Positions 39,303 to 48,550 of a stretch of 64,000 nucleotides of DNA are shown in pieces. The stretch comes from Ruegeria discodermiae (GTDB lineage: Bacteria; Pseudomonadota; Alphaproteobacteria; Rhodobacterales; Rhodobacteraceae), in assembly GCF_030758345.1 (NCBI RefSeq), contig NZ_JAVAMO010000005.1:1-64000 (forward strand), in the 5' to 3' direction. Below the pieces are notes generated by a model. That model saw nothing but the letters and a program-made list of their open reading frames with translations. It was not told the DNA's origin and searched no databases. Position 1 is the first letter of the stretch, and each line of letters begins with the position of its first letter. A program made the position numbers and the translations under genes.

Positions 39303-40511
39303 TCAGACATGAGCACGCAGCAATTCGCCCAATCGCCTGATCCCTTCCTCGGCCTGGTCTTCCTTTGCGCAAGAGAAACTGAGCCGGATCGTGTTGTCCC
39401 CACTGCCATCGGCAAAAAAGGCCTGACCGGGCACAAAGGCCACCTTGGCGCTGTCCACCGCCTCGGCCAGCAGCGCATCCCCGTTCAGATGAACCGGCAG
39501 CGTCACCCAGATGAACATACCGCCCTCGGGCCGCGTCCAAGTGATTCCCGCAGGCATATGCCGCTCCAACGCCGCCAGCATCCGATCACGTCTACGGGCA
39601 TAGACCTTGCGCAGCATCGTCACATGGCTGTCGAAATGCCGTTCGGCCACGTCGCAGATCACCACCTGGTTCAGTGTCGGCGTATGCAGGTCCGAGGCCT
39701 GTTTCAGCAAGACCATCTTGGAAATGATCGGCTGTGCCGCCACGACCCAGCCCATGCGCACCCCCGGGGACAGGGTTTTTGAGAAACTGCCGCAATGGAT
39801 CACCCTGCAAGCATCCAGATCGCCTTTACGCGCCTGCTCCAACGCCAGAAGCGGCGGAACCGGTTCGCCATCATAGCGCAACGCCTGATAGGCGGCATCG
39901 TCGATGATCGGGCAATCCAACTCCTCTGCCAGATCCAGCAAGCGTTCCCGTCCCGCCAGATCCAGCGTTTCGCCCGTCGGGTTGGCGAAATCCGAGGACA
40001 GATAGGCAAATTTCACCCGCCCGCCCGCCTCTGCGGCGGCCTTTGCGTAGTCTCCTGCGGCACGGTTGCCCTGCAGGTTCAACTGCTCGAAATTCGGCTC
40101 ATAGGCGTTGAACGCGGCCAGAGCGCCCATATAGGTGGGCCATTCCACCAAGGCCGTATCGTTCTGTGATAGGAACAGCTTGCCAAGATAGTCTAGCGCC
40201 TGCTGCGAGCCCGACGTGATGAGCACCTGTTCAGGACGACAGCGCACGCCAAGCTCTGCCATATGCTGCGTGATCCAGCGACGCAGGGGCGGATGGCCCT
40301 CACTGATCGAATATTGCAGCGCATGGGCGCGGTTCTCGGCATTCAGCGCCTGCGCCGTGGCCTCGGCAAACGCATCGGCGGGAAACAGGTCAGGGTCGGG
40401 GATGCCGCCCGCAAAGGAAATGATGCCGGGCTGATCCAGCAGTTTCAGTAACTCCCGGATTTCCGACGCCTTCATCCGCGACATGCGACTGGCCAGCAAA
40501 TGTTCGACCAT
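39303..40511 (-). CDS. PLP-dependent aminotransferase (2-aminoadipate/MocR type)
   Basis: The 402-residue fold-type-I aminotransferase starts with SRMSRMKASEIRELLKLL and has ISFAGGIPDPDLFP, SGSQQALDYLGKLF, FANPTGETL and the PLP lysine in CGSFSKTLSPGVRMGWV. Close families include LysN and valine or aromatic aminotransferases; the donor is not clear. It diverges from a FadR-type regulator and the shared region holds two matching palindromes, so that regulator probably controls it. Confidence 0.88.
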   Translation of the reverse strand: MVEHLLASRMSRMKASEIRELLKLLDQPGIISFAGGIPDPDLFPADAFAEATAQALNAENRAHALQYSISEGHPPLRRWITQHMAELGVRCRPEQVLITSGSQQALDYLGKLFLSQNDTALVEWPTYMGALAAFNAYEPNFEQLNLQGNRAAGDYAKAAAEAGGRVKFAYLSSDFANPTGETLDLAGRERLLDLAEELDCPIIDDAAYQALRYDGEPVPPLLALEQARKGDLDACRVIHCGSFSKTLSPGVRMGWVVAAQPIISKMVLLKQASDLHTPTLNQVVICDVAERHFDSHVTMLRKVYARRRDRMLAALERHMPAGITWTRPEGGMFIWVTLPVHLNGDALLAEAVDSAKVAFVPGQAFFADGSGDNTIRLSFSCAKEDQAEEGIRRLGELLRAHV

Positions 40512-40566
40512 AACTCACCTCTCCTTTTCTGAGCTTGGAACGGATCTTGGCGGGAGCAGATAAAAC

Positions 40567-40583
40567 AGTCAATAATGCTGACC
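40567..40583. promoter_or_regulatory. Putative operator, copy 1 (GTCA-N7-TGAC)
   Basis: An inverted repeat GTCA (40568-40571) and TGAC (40579-40582) separated by seven bases lies 57 bases upstream of the aminotransferase start. A better copy with the same arms and spacing lies about 68 bases away, next to the regulator start. Paired copies suggest binding sites for the divergent FadR-type protein; this is inference. Confidence 0.5.
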
Positions 40584-40634
40584 TATTGTTACAGAAAATC
40601 CTGCCCCACCCAGCTTGCGTGAGTTCGCAGAGTG

Positions 40635-40653
40635 TGGTCACATTGATTGACCA
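40635..40653. promoter_or_regulatory. Putative operator, copy 2 (TGGTCA-N7-TGACCA)
   Basis: Six-base arms TGGTCA (40635-40640) and TGACCA (40648-40653) form a perfect inverted repeat around seven bases. It ends 18 bases before the regulator ATG, so a bound protein could block its expression. The inner GTCA-N7-TGAC is shared with copy 1. Confidence 0.58.
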
Positions 40654-40671
40654 ATTCTGCACGAGGCCTTA

Positions 40672-41442
40672 ATGCCCTTTCAAAAAGTCCAATCCGAAAA
40701 GCTCTCAACCTCGGTGGTGCGGCAGATCGAGTTGTTGATCTTGCGCGGCATCCTGCGACCCGGGGAACGCCTGCCAGCGGAACGCGAGTTATCCGAGCGT
40801 CTGGGCGTCTCGCGCCCGTCCCTGCGCGAAGCGGTGGCCGAGTTGCAAGAGATGGGGCTGCTGAACAGCAAGGCCGGGTCGGGTATCTATGTGGCCGAGG
40901 TTCTGGGTTCGGCCTTTTCCCCGGCGCTGACGCAGCTTTTTGCGACCCATGACGAGGCAGTCTTTGACTATCTCGCTTTCCGGCGCGATCTGGAGGCGCT
41001 GGCTGCCGAACGCGCCGCCCGGCTGGGATCGGACAGCGACCTGAAGGTCATCCAGGCCGTGTTCGACAAAATGGAAATCGCACAAGAGGCGCGCGACGCC
41101 GAGGCCGAGGCAAAGCTCGACGCGCAGTTTCACATGGCGATCATCGAGGCCAGCCACAACGTTGTCATGCTTCACATGATGCGGTCCATGTTCGACCTGC
41201 TTAGCCAGGGCGTCTTTTATAACCGCCAGATCATGTTCCGCCAACGCACCACCCGCAGCGCGTTGCTGGACCAGCACCGGGCAATCAACACCGCTCTGCA
41301 AGCCCGCGACCCGGACGCAGCCCACGCTGCCGTCGAAAAACATCTGAGTTACGTCGAACAATGCCTCACCGATCACAAGAAAGCCGAGCGCAACGAGGCG
41401 GTTGCCCGCCAAAAGCTGGAACATGAGGCAGCGCGGGACTGA
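40672..41442 (+). CDS. FadR/GntR family transcriptional regulator (FCD domain)
   Basis: The 256-residue protein has an N-terminal winged helix (LSTSVVRQIELLILRGIL, PAERELSERLGVSRPSLREAVAELQEMGLL) and a C-terminal FCD ligand domain whose Asp and His residues (DAQFHMAI, HRAIN, VEKHLSYVEQ) would bind a metal and an organic acid. It resembles PdhR, LldR and GlcC. No oxidase or transporter gene follows; its likely target is the divergent aminotransferase, possibly with itself. Confidence 0.9.
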   Translation: MPFQKVQSEKLSTSVVRQIELLILRGILRPGERLPAERELSERLGVSRPSLREAVAELQEMGLLNSKAGSGIYVAEVLGSAFSPALTQLFATHDEAVFDYLAFRRDLEALAAERAARLGSDSDLKVIQAVFDKMEIAQEARDAEAEAKLDAQFHMAIIEASHNVVMLHMMRSMFDLLSQGVFYNRQIMFRQRTTRSALLDQHRAINTALQARDPDAAHAAVEKHLSYVEQCLTDHKKAERNEAVARQKLEHEAARD

Positions 41443-41647
41443 GTAGGCCGGGTTTACAGGCAGATTCATGAATATGGCGTGCCCTTGCTTTTGCTGGTTC
41501 CGCCCCGTGATGCTGTGGTCGGCCCTAAGCAAGGCCTGCACCCTTGCGCTTCCAGCAAATGCGGCGACACTACCAATCTCTATGGGTAAGCTCGATTTCG
41601 GCGACCGAGCTTGCTGAAAGGCACGGCACGAGCAACCGGGTCCTGCG

Positions 41648-42511
41648 TCAGACGCTGCGCAGACGTCGCCTTAGACTATGCCCCCATAGCTGAGGCCCCC
41701 TTAACGGTTTGGGATCATGACGCCGCAAGGCGGGAAAGGCCCCTTCAGCCTCACGGCGGCTGCGCAATAACAGCGGCGCGTCCAGAATCTGCCGGGTCAG
41801 CGCATCGGAAGTCGCCTCTTGCCGCCGTTCCTTGGCGATAACCTCAAGCATCTCGGCATGATAGGCATCCATTGCCTCGGACCTCTGCCCCTCGCGGAAG
41901 CGGAATGCTCCGATCTTCTCATGCACGGGAACCAGATCGGCATGGCGTGAGAAACGCAGCCACAATTCCCCATCCACGGCCAGTTTCAGCGACTCGTCCA
42001 ATCCCGCACCGGCACGCTCCCACAGGCTGCGCCGCCAATAGGTCGATTCCTGCTGAACCCACTGATAGTCGCCTGCAAGAAAGCGGGCATGCGTCACAGG
42101 TCGTGGGTTGTAGCTGCGCAACAGCTGACCACGCTCGTCTATCGTGCTGAGCTTTCCCGTTATCCAATCCAGCGCAGGCTTGCCCGCAAACAGCGATCCA
42201 ACCAACGCAAGCCCACCGGGCATAAGCACATCATCGGAATTGATCCAGCCCATCACGTCGCCAGTGCACAGGGCGAAGCCCTTGTTCACCGCGTTGGCTT
42301 GCCCGGTATCGGGGCCGGAAATCACATGCGCGAAAGCGTCGGAATAGCGTTCGACAATATCAAGCGAGCCATCCGTACTTCCACCATCCGAAAGAACAAG
42401 CTCAAGATTTGGGTAAGATTGATCGAGGATTGATTTGATCGTGTCCTCAATAAACCCGGCGCAATTCAGGTTCGGTATGACCAGGCTTATCTTGGGCAGC
42501 GTCATTTCCAT
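41648..42511 (-). CDS. Family 2 glycosyltransferase
   Basis: The 287-residue enzyme has a GT-A fold: ISLVIPNLNCAGFIEDTIKSIL, LSDGGSTDGSLDIV, and the metal motif region GWINSDDVLMPGG. It probably adds a sugar to a surface polysaccharide. ATGs at 42511 and 42505 are both possible; the longer reading upstream overlaps the GT4 gene and is not protein-like. It is the last gene of the glycan island on this strand. Confidence 0.86.
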   Translation of the reverse strand: MEMTLPKISLVIPNLNCAGFIEDTIKSILDQSYPNLELVLSDGGSTDGSLDIVERYSDAFAHVISGPDTGQANAVNKGFALCTGDVMGWINSDDVLMPGGLALVGSLFAGKPALDWITGKLSTIDERGQLLRSYNPRPVTHARFLAGDYQWVQQESTYWRRSLWERAGAGLDESLKLAVDGELWLRFSRHADLVPVHEKIGAFRFREGQRSEAMDAYHAEMLEVIAKERRQEATSDALTRQILDAPLLLRSRREAEGAFPALRRHDPKPLRGPQLWGHSLRRRLRSV

Positions 42512-42626
42512 TCCAATCTCACGGTGCAGGCTTGGCACGCTCAATCCATTTCGGCAAAAGCAATCATTTCGTCGCAGCTCATTTGCGCAGCGGCCAATGT
42601 GCGCCGCCAACTCCCAATTACACTTA

Positions 42627-43859
42627 TCAGCAACGCCAGATCCGCTCATAAACTAGTTTATACTGGGCGGCGACGACTTTGGAATCGTATGTTTCCTGCA
42701 CGTGCTTATACAACGCCGATGCCCTTTCCAGCGCCTCGTCCGTGTCGCGGCTCCGCAGAATTCTAACTATTCCTTGCGCCAAATCCTCTTCGTCGAAGGG
42801 ACGCGCCAAATGGCCCATGGAATTACTCGGCACCAGATCAGGTAGACCACCGATATCAAACCCGGCAATTGGCACACCGCATGCCATTGCTTCAACACCC
42901 GTATTTGGCAGATTGTCCTGCCGAGATGGCAATGCGAGTACATCCGCGGCAGAATATATAAGACGCAAAAGCTGCTTATCGGTAACCTCTCCCATGAAAT
43001 GGACCGGAAATGGAAAATCACTGTCACCTGCAACGCTTCCGAAAACCACCGCCTGAACGTCCGGAATTTCGCTGTGTACCTTTTGCATCGCTGTGACAAG
43101 ATGTGCAAACCCCTTGCGCGGGTCGTCCGGCCCTCTGACTGCACCGAACAAGACGACGGGAACGTTAGGTGAAAGCCCCAAACTAGCGCGCGCGGCCAAC
43201 TGGTCGCCTGGTTGCCATATCTCAGTATCAATTGCGTTCGGAATTACTTCTATGGGCCAGTCTTTCATCAACTGGCTTCTTCTCGCGCAATCCGCCAACC
43301 ACCGGCTTGGGCAGACAATCTGCATCGGTTTGCGCCAATGCTCTGCTTTTCTCTTCCACACCCAACGATTCAAATCAAAACCGCGTTTCTGATGCGATGC
43401 ATAACCATCGCTCCATGCGTCCTTTTCGCTGTAGTGTTCTGCACCCGAGAACGGCCACATATCATGCAGCGTCCAGACCACCGGGTGCTTCAACGCGCCT
43501 ATCTCGGCAATCGAAATCATGTCGAAGTTGATCCAGTGTAGATTAACGATCTGCCGCGATTGGCGGTTCAACTCCTGTCCCAAGCCAGATGAGACATAAC
43601 CCAATGATGTGAAGCCCTCGGTCTGCCTTTGAGCATATGGCCTATAGAGGTGCTTGGACAGTTTTCGTTGAAAGAACCGCCGCCACGTTTTTTGAACCAA
43701 GGCGGCCTTGATCAACTTATCCGTCTGACCTGCAGCAACAGTCATTGTGGAGGTTACACCTGCATCCACTAAAGCCGAATGCAATCGGTGAGCTGCAATC
43801 GCTGCGCCCCCGTGATCGCTGCTATAGTTGATGTGGTTCACCCTAAACTTGTCCGGCAT
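42627..43859 (-). CDS. Family 4 glycosyltransferase
   Basis: The 410-residue GT-B enzyme has HINYSSDHGGAAIAAHRLH at the start and the C-terminal sugar-nucleotide site SRQDNLPNTGVEAMACGVPIAGFDIGG with the two spaced Glu positions. It resembles WcaC-type capsule or colanic-acid transferases. The base composition here is visibly less GC-rich than in the flanking housekeeping genes. Confidence 0.88.
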   Translation of the reverse strand: MPDKFRVNHINYSSDHGGAAIAAHRLHSALVDAGVTSTMTVAAGQTDKLIKAALVQKTWRRFFQRKLSKHLYRPYAQRQTEGFTSLGYVSSGLGQELNRQSRQIVNLHWINFDMISIAEIGALKHPVVWTLHDMWPFSGAEHYSEKDAWSDGYASHQKRGFDLNRWVWKRKAEHWRKPMQIVCPSRWLADCARRSQLMKDWPIEVIPNAIDTEIWQPGDQLAARASLGLSPNVPVVLFGAVRGPDDPRKGFAHLVTAMQKVHSEIPDVQAVVFGSVAGDSDFPFPVHFMGEVTDKQLLRLIYSAADVLALPSRQDNLPNTGVEAMACGVPIAGFDIGGLPDLVPSNSMGHLARPFDEEDLAQGIVRILRSRDTDEALERASALYKHVQETYDSKVVAAQYKLVYERIWRC

Positions 43860-43902
43860 ATTGTTTTTCCGTCACCGAGAAGCCACTGAGGCCAAGACGC
43901 GT

Positions 43903-44697
43903 TCATCGTTTCAGGTACAGATAATCCGTGCCGCCATTTCCATACACGCATTGATACCCGGCGGATCGCAACGCGGCATCTGCACGGTCAACCCGCTCGA
44001 ACGCCTTGTCCCCCGGGCGGTTCAATTCATCAAATTCCACACAAATCTGGCGGGGGAAAACGCCTTGTTCGGCGAGCTGTTCCAAAACCTCCACCTCGGC
44101 ACCTTCAATGTCGAGTTTCAACAAGGCGATGGGCTGCCCCTCCAGCCCGTGCCGATGGAGCAAAGTCTGCAACGTGATTGCCTCGACTTCAATTGCAGCG
44201 GTATCCTTGCGGTAGTTGTTCTGAAAATTCACAATCGAATGCGAAACATGCTCCGGATTCTCAGGCTGAAAGAACTTCAACGTTGTATTCTCGGTCCAAA
44301 GCGCGGTTGGCTCCAACACCAGATCAGACGCAGAAATGCCGTCCAGATCATAGGCTTCAACCGGTTGCGTTCCACCTTCGACAAACTCAATTTCGGCGGA
44401 ACGCCCGAAGCGAGATTTCATCGCCTCATAATGTGACACTGCACGCGGCGTCGGATCCACAAGCAAAATCCTGGCACCATATTTCTTGGCAAGCGCTACA
44501 TCGAATGATGCATCCTCGCCCAAGCCCGCGCTGATCACCACCGAGTTTTGTAGCGAGGAATCGTCCTGGAACGCCCAGCCGCCATAGGCGGTGCCCAGCG
44601 AAACGAGGTTCAGACCCGGCTCTGGCACTAGGTCCTGAAGCCTATGTCGTTTTCGATCTTTTTGTTTTCTCAAACGCTTACGAATAAATCCAATCAT
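43903..44697 (-). CDS. FkbM family methyltransferase
   Basis: The 264-residue protein has the FkbM pattern: VVISAGLGEDASFDVALAKK, VDPTPRAVSHYEAM, and the family hallmark LLKLDIEGAEVEVLEQL. FkbM enzymes in such clusters usually O-methylate sugars. The N-terminus is strongly basic (KRLRKQKDRKRHR). Its start overlaps the stop of the upstream transferase by 4 bases. Confidence 0.85.
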   Translation of the reverse strand: MIGFIRKRLRKQKDRKRHRLQDLVPEPGLNLVSLGTAYGGWAFQDDSSLQNSVVISAGLGEDASFDVALAKKYGARILLVDPTPRAVSHYEAMKSRFGRSAEIEFVEGGTQPVEAYDLDGISASDLVLEPTALWTENTTLKFFQPENPEHVSHSIVNFQNNYRKDTAAIEVEAITLQTLLHRHGLEGQPIALLKLDIEGAEVEVLEQLAEQGVFPRQICVEFDELNRPGDKAFERVDRADAALRSAGYQCVYGNGGTDYLYLKR

Positions 44698-45617
44698 CTC
44701 AACACGCTATTTTTCCATTGCCGAAATCTGCGCCTTAGCTCGCGCAGCTTTCCGGGCTTGGTGCCGTAATGCGCCCGCAATCCCTGAAGCGCTTCGTAGT
44801 CTTCTCGGACATCGTCTGGGAAACACGTCTGGAAATCCAGGTTTAGCACCCTTGCTTTTGCCCCTTCCGAAACCCCACAATGCGTACCCGAGCCATCCAA
44901 GCCAATATTTTCGGCGTAGGACGCATAGGGCGAAAGGCATAGGCCGTTATTTCGAAAAATCGTCGCATACCAGAACACGGCCCAGGTTCGAATCTCGCCG
45001 CGCACATTCCCCTCTACCTGGCTCCAGAAATTCTCGGCACCGTCCAGGTTGAAGCGGTGAATGTCGCTGGACGAGAAATCGGTGACCAGTTTTTCGGGGT
45101 CGCATTCGAAATGCTGCCACCTGTCCGCCCAGCTTGCCCAGCCCCAGCAGCTCATGAACCGCCAGAACACCGCGCCGGGCCGGTCCCGGAGCGCAGGTAA
45201 TTCCTCGTTATAGCCCGCGATGTGCCATACCCTTCTATCGTTTTTGTAGCGCTCCAACGCCGTGTTCATGTAGGTCAGAAAAGCGGGCGAGGTCACGATG
45301 TCATCTTCGACAACGATTGCCTTTCCCCTGGCCCGCATGGTCTCGGTCACACCGTCCTGAATCGAGGTCGCTAAGCCTGCATTCACTGCGCGCCTGTGTA
45401 GAGTGACGCCTGCGAAGCCCGTTTGCCTTGCGATGATCTCGGCAACTTCATCGACCAAAGGTGCCTCGTCCGGTGTCCGAGGGCCATCAATATACGCGAT
45501 CAGCTCAGTGACCGGTGCCAAAGGGGAGGCCGCGAGAGCATCAAGCGTGCGTTTCGTATGTTGCGGGCGGTTGAATGCAAACAAACAAACAGGTGCTGGA
45601 TCGGCAAATATGGGCAT
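44694..45617 (-). CDS. Glycosyltransferase (GNT-I-like/GT2-related)
   Basis: The 307-residue protein starts PVCLFAFNRPQHTKRTLDAL, has LHRRAVNAGLATSIQDGV and the nucleotide-sugar/metal motif IVVEDDIVTSPAFLTYMN, then FMSCWGWASWADRWQHF, which is typical of predicted sugar transferases in bacterial glycan clusters. The start at 45617 has GGAAAAGA upstream. It is the first gene of the island. Confidence 0.8.
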   Translation of the reverse strand: MPIFADPAPVCLFAFNRPQHTKRTLDALAASPLAPVTELIAYIDGPRTPDEAPLVDEVAEIIARQTGFAGVTLHRRAVNAGLATSIQDGVTETMRARGKAIVVEDDIVTSPAFLTYMNTALERYKNDRRVWHIAGYNEELPALRDRPGAVFWRFMSCWGWASWADRWQHFECDPEKLVTDFSSSDIHRFNLDGAENFWSQVEGNVRGEIRTWAVFWYATIFRNNGLCLSPYASYAENIGLDGSGTHCGVSEGAKARVLNLDFQTCFPDDVREDYEALQGLRAHYGTKPGKLRELRRRFRQWKNSVLR

Positions 45618-45710
45618 GCTCTTTTCCAAAAAACCACTCCATATCACCTGCTGCGTTGATCCTCAGATCAACGCGTGGTCGTGTACACGCGGTCGGTCGC
45701 CACCCTTATC

Positions 45711-45742
45711 ATAAAAGCCCGCCCGTATGTCTACGGGCGGGC
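45711..45742 (-). terminator. Intrinsic terminator of the ATP synthase Fo operon
   Basis: A perfect 11-bp stem GCCCGCCCGTA/TACGGGCGGGC (45717-45727 and 45732-45742) with a 4-base loop is followed on the minus strand by TTTT. It lies 29 bases after atpF and separates the operon from the glycan island on the same strand. Confidence 0.85.
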
Positions 45743-45770
45743 GATGTTCTGTGCGATTCCAAAAACCGCG

Positions 45771-46331
45771 TCAGTGCAGCTTTGCGCCCACATCCGAGAT
45801 CGCGCTGTCGATCAGCTTGTTGGCCTCGGCAGCGGTCATCTGCTTGGCGATCACGTCGCTTGCAGCCGCAACCGCAACAGTGATGGCCTGATCCCGTACT
45901 TCCTTGACGGCAGAGGCTTCGGCTGATGCAATCTGGTCCTGCGCAGCCGCCAGACGGCGGGCGATGGATTGCTCCAGATCAGCCTTGGCCTGCTCGGCGG
46001 CCAGCGAGGCATCTTCCTTGGCGGCGGCCACGATGGCATCCGCCTGGCCCTGCACCTCTTTCTGCTTGCGCTCATAAGATGCCAGCAGCGTCTGGGCCTC
46101 TTCGCGCAAGGCGCGGGCCTCATCCAGTTCTGACTGGATACCTTCGGCGCGATTGTCCAGCGCACCCCCGATCATCGATGGCACCTTGAAATAGAACAGG
46201 ATGCCCAGAAAGACCAGGAAAGCCAGCAGCACCACGAAGTCGGTGTTCTTCAGCGAAAAGAACGGGCCGCTTGCGGCGAAAGCGGGGCTTGCGAAACCTG
46301 TGGTCAGGACAAGAGCGATGAGTTTACGCAT
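45771..46331 (-). CDS. atpF: ATP synthase Fo subunit b
   Basis: Subunit b is the stator stalk of the ATP synthase. The 186-residue protein has a possible signal-like N-terminus (1-19), a membrane helix near 30-50 ([20 protein letters not shown]) and a long Ala/Glu/Lys coiled coil after it. It is the last gene of atpI-B-E-F'-F, 5 bases after the b' gene; photosynthetic and alphaproteobacterial lineages have this split pair. Confidence 0.93.
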   Translation of the reverse strand: MRKLIALVLTTGFASPAFAASGPFFSLKNTDFVVLLAFLVFLGILFYFKVPSMIGGALDNRAEGIQSELDEARALREEAQTLLASYERKQKEVQGQADAIVAAAKEDASLAAEQAKADLEQSIARRLAAAQDQIASAEASAVKEVRDQAITVAVAAASDVIAKQMTAAEANKLIDSAISDVGAKLH

Positions 46332-46336
46332 GTCGC

Positions 46337-46894
46337 TTATCCTTTCATCCGGGTCTGAACGGCACCGGCGACAGCCTTGGCATCCGCCTTGCCACCCAAT
46401 GCGGTGACCAGCTCGCCCGCCGTATCGGTGGCGACGGCCTGAATGCTTTCCAGCGCACCGGCACGAATCTCGGCGATTGCCTTTTCCGACTCGGCGGCTT
46501 TGGCTGCGATCTCGGCATCGGCCTTGGCGATGGCCTCATCCAGCCCGACCTGAATCTCGGCCCGGGTTTCAGCGGCGATACGCTGTGCCTCGGCACGGGC
46601 ATCAGCCAGCGCCTTGTTATAGGCCTCTTCCGCCTCGACGGCCTTGGCCTTGAGGTCTTCGGCGGCGGCCAGATCGTTGGTGATGGTCCCCTGACGCTCG
46701 GCCAGAATTGCCCCGATCCGGGGCAGCGCCACGCGCGACAGGACCAGATAGATCACGACAAGCGTGACCAGCAGCCAGAAAATCTGGTTGGGAAATGTTT
46801 CAAATGCCAGCTGCGGCATGCCCGGAGCGCTGTCAGCGGCGGCATGTGCCGCATCCGCTGCGCCGTGGCTTGCGTCTTGGGTCTGAGTTGCCAT
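46337..46894 (-). CDS. ATP synthase Fo subunit b'
   Basis: This is the second stalk subunit, 185 residues with an Ala-rich N-terminus, a membrane helix ([23 protein letters not shown]) and a coiled coil that includes [27 protein letters not shown]. It pairs with subunit b. The order after atpE confirms the assignment. Names atpX and atpG have been used for it. Confidence 0.92.
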   Translation of the reverse strand: MATQTQDASHGAADAAHAAADSAPGMPQLAFETFPNQIFWLLVTLVVIYLVLSRVALPRIGAILAERQGTITNDLAAAEDLKAKAVEAEEAYNKALADARAEAQRIAAETRAEIQVGLDEAIAKADAEIAAKAAESEKAIAEIRAGALESIQAVATDTAGELVTALGGKADAKAVAGAVQTRMKG

Positions 46895-46985
46895 GTCGTA
46901 CTCCGAGGAAACGTGAACTTACACCGGGCAGTGCTGCGGGGATCCGCGCCCTGCCCGGCCGTAAGGATATGTGTTTCGCGGGGTC

Positions 46986-47210
46986 TTAGACGGCGAACAT
47001 CAGCAGCAGGGCGACCAGGAATGCAAAGATGCCCAGAGCTTCTGCAAACGCGATACCGATGAACAGGGTCGCGGTCTGGCTGGCGGCTGCCGAAGGGTTG
47101 CGCAGAGCGCCGGACAGGAAGCTGCCTGCCACGTTGCCCACACCGATAGCGGCTGCGCCGGAACCGATTGCTGCCAGGCCTGCGCCGATGTGCGAGAGTT
47201 CGCCTTCCAT
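46986..47210 (-). CDS. atpE: ATP synthase Fo subunit c
   Basis: Subunit c forms the proton-driven rotor ring. The 74-residue protein is two helices with a glycine-rich first one ([16 protein letters not shown]) and the proton-carrying Glu in [17 protein letters not shown]. Intergenic spacers of about 48 and 91 bases flank it, larger than elsewhere in this operon, which often allows higher c-subunit synthesis. Confidence 0.95.
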   Translation of the reverse strand: MEGELSHIGAGLAAIGSGAAAIGVGNVAGSFLSGALRNPSAAASQTATLFIGIAFAEALGIFAFLVALLLMFAV

Positions 47211-47258
47211 GAGAGTTCTCCTTACGATTTGGAAGTTTCGAATTTGAGGTATCGGACC

Positions 47259-48017
47259 TTAGTGCGACGGATGCAGCGCATCTTTCAGATACACGCAGGT
47301 CAGAATGGTAAAGACATAGGCCTGGATGAAGGACACGAGGACCTCCAGACCATACATGGCGGTGATCGCCAGTACCGAGACCGGCGAGATCACGGCAATT
47401 GCGGCAAAGCCCGCAAACACCTTGATCACGGCGTGGCCCGCCATCACGTTGCCGGCCAGACGAATGGAGTGGCTGACCGGGCGGACAAAGTAGGAAATCA
47501 GCTCGATGATCGCCAGGACCGGGCGCAGCGCCAGCGGCGCGCTGGAGACCCAGAACAGGCCCAGAAACGCGGTGCCGTTCTTGACGAAGCCCAGCACGGT
47601 CACGGTGATGAAAACCATCAGCGCCAGCACTGCCGTCACGGCGAAATGCGAGGTGGGCGTAAAGGCCGTCGGGATCATGCCGAGGAAGTTGGCGCAGACG
47701 ATGAACATGAACAGCGTCATGATATAGGGGAAGAACTTGACCCCCTCCTTGCCGCAGATATCCTCGACCATCTTATAGATGAAGCCATAAGCAAGCTCGG
47801 CGATTGACTGACCGCGACCGGGAACGATGGCGCGCTTCGAGGTGCTCAGCACCAGAATTGCGATCACGGCGAGAATGGCGAAACCCAACCACAGCGTCAT
47901 GTTGGTGGGCGTGTACCAGGCAACCGTGTCACCGCCAAAAAGCGGCTTTACGATGAACTGATCCATCGGGTGGAAAACCAGGCCACCCTCGTCTGCGCCG
48001 TGTGCGTCGCTTGCCAC
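47259..48017 (-). CDS. atpB: ATP synthase Fo subunit a
   Basis: Subunit a forms the proton half-channels. The 252-residue protein has five or six helices and the essential Arg in [19 protein letters not shown], with [15 protein letters not shown] upstream. It lies 2 bases after atpI. Confidence 0.95.
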   Translation of the reverse strand: MASDAHGADEGGLVFHPMDQFIVKPLFGGDTVAWYTPTNMTLWLGFAILAVIAILVLSTSKRAIVPGRGQSIAELAYGFIYKMVEDICGKEGVKFFPYIMTLFMFIVCANFLGMIPTAFTPTSHFAVTAVLALMVFITVTVLGFVKNGTAFLGLFWVSSAPLALRPVLAIIELISYFVRPVSHSIRLAGNVMAGHAVIKVFAGFAAIAVISPVSVLAITAMYGLEVLVSFIQAYVFTILTCVYLKDALHPSH

Positions 48018-48019
48018 GT

Positions 48020-48349
48020 CTAGTCCCTCTCGTCTCTCTCGGCCTGTTCAGCCAGCTTCTTCTCCTGAACCTCATGCGCGCTGCGCATCATCGTCCTGAT
48101 GCCGGCGGCGAGGCCCAACAATGTAAACAGCACCAGAAAGATCGGGATCGTCCCCAGCAGGTAATCCAACCCGTATCCGATGCCAAAGCCGATCACGATG
48201 CCGGCCGTCAATTCGATGACCATCCGCCAGGCCAACTCGCCCTGGGAAAAGTCCTTGTCCGACCGGGGCGCAGGCTCCTGCACCTTTTTCGCCGCTGATA
48301 TCCGCGCCTCAAGCTGCGACAGTCGCTGCTTTTGGTCGTCCTCGGTCAA
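48020..48349 (-). CDS. atpI: ATP synthase assembly protein AtpI
   Basis: AtpI assists assembly of the Fo rotor. The 109-residue protein has a polar N-terminus and two helices, with [40 protein letters not shown], then a charged tail, the known layout. It is first in the operon; about 200 AT-richer bases (48350-48550) before it should hold the promoter. Confidence 0.9.
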   Translation of the reverse strand: MTEDDQKQRLSQLEARISAAKKVQEPAPRSDKDFSQGELAWRMVIELTAGIVIGFGIGYGLDYLLGTIPIFLVLFTLLGLAAGIRTMMRSAHEVQEKKLAEQAERDERD

Positions 48350-48550
48350 CGGTTTTGCCCCTTGTCGTCTTGGCCATGGTGCTAAGGGGGGATGGGCAGA
48401 GAGTCAACGACCGATGTGACGCACTCAGATGCGCTATAACCCACTGTTTTAAAACACATATGAATGTCAGAAAATCTACAAACCACAAGCAGGGTCGGCC
48501 AGCGAACGGGGATTTGCCACCTTTGGCTATATTCAACCTTTTGGTTGATT

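Noticed and set aside
41443-41647. A missing gene after the FadR-type regulator (for example glycolate oxidase)
   Set aside because: Only 205 bases lie here and no frame resembles an oxidase; the region is treated as the convergent spacer between two genes.
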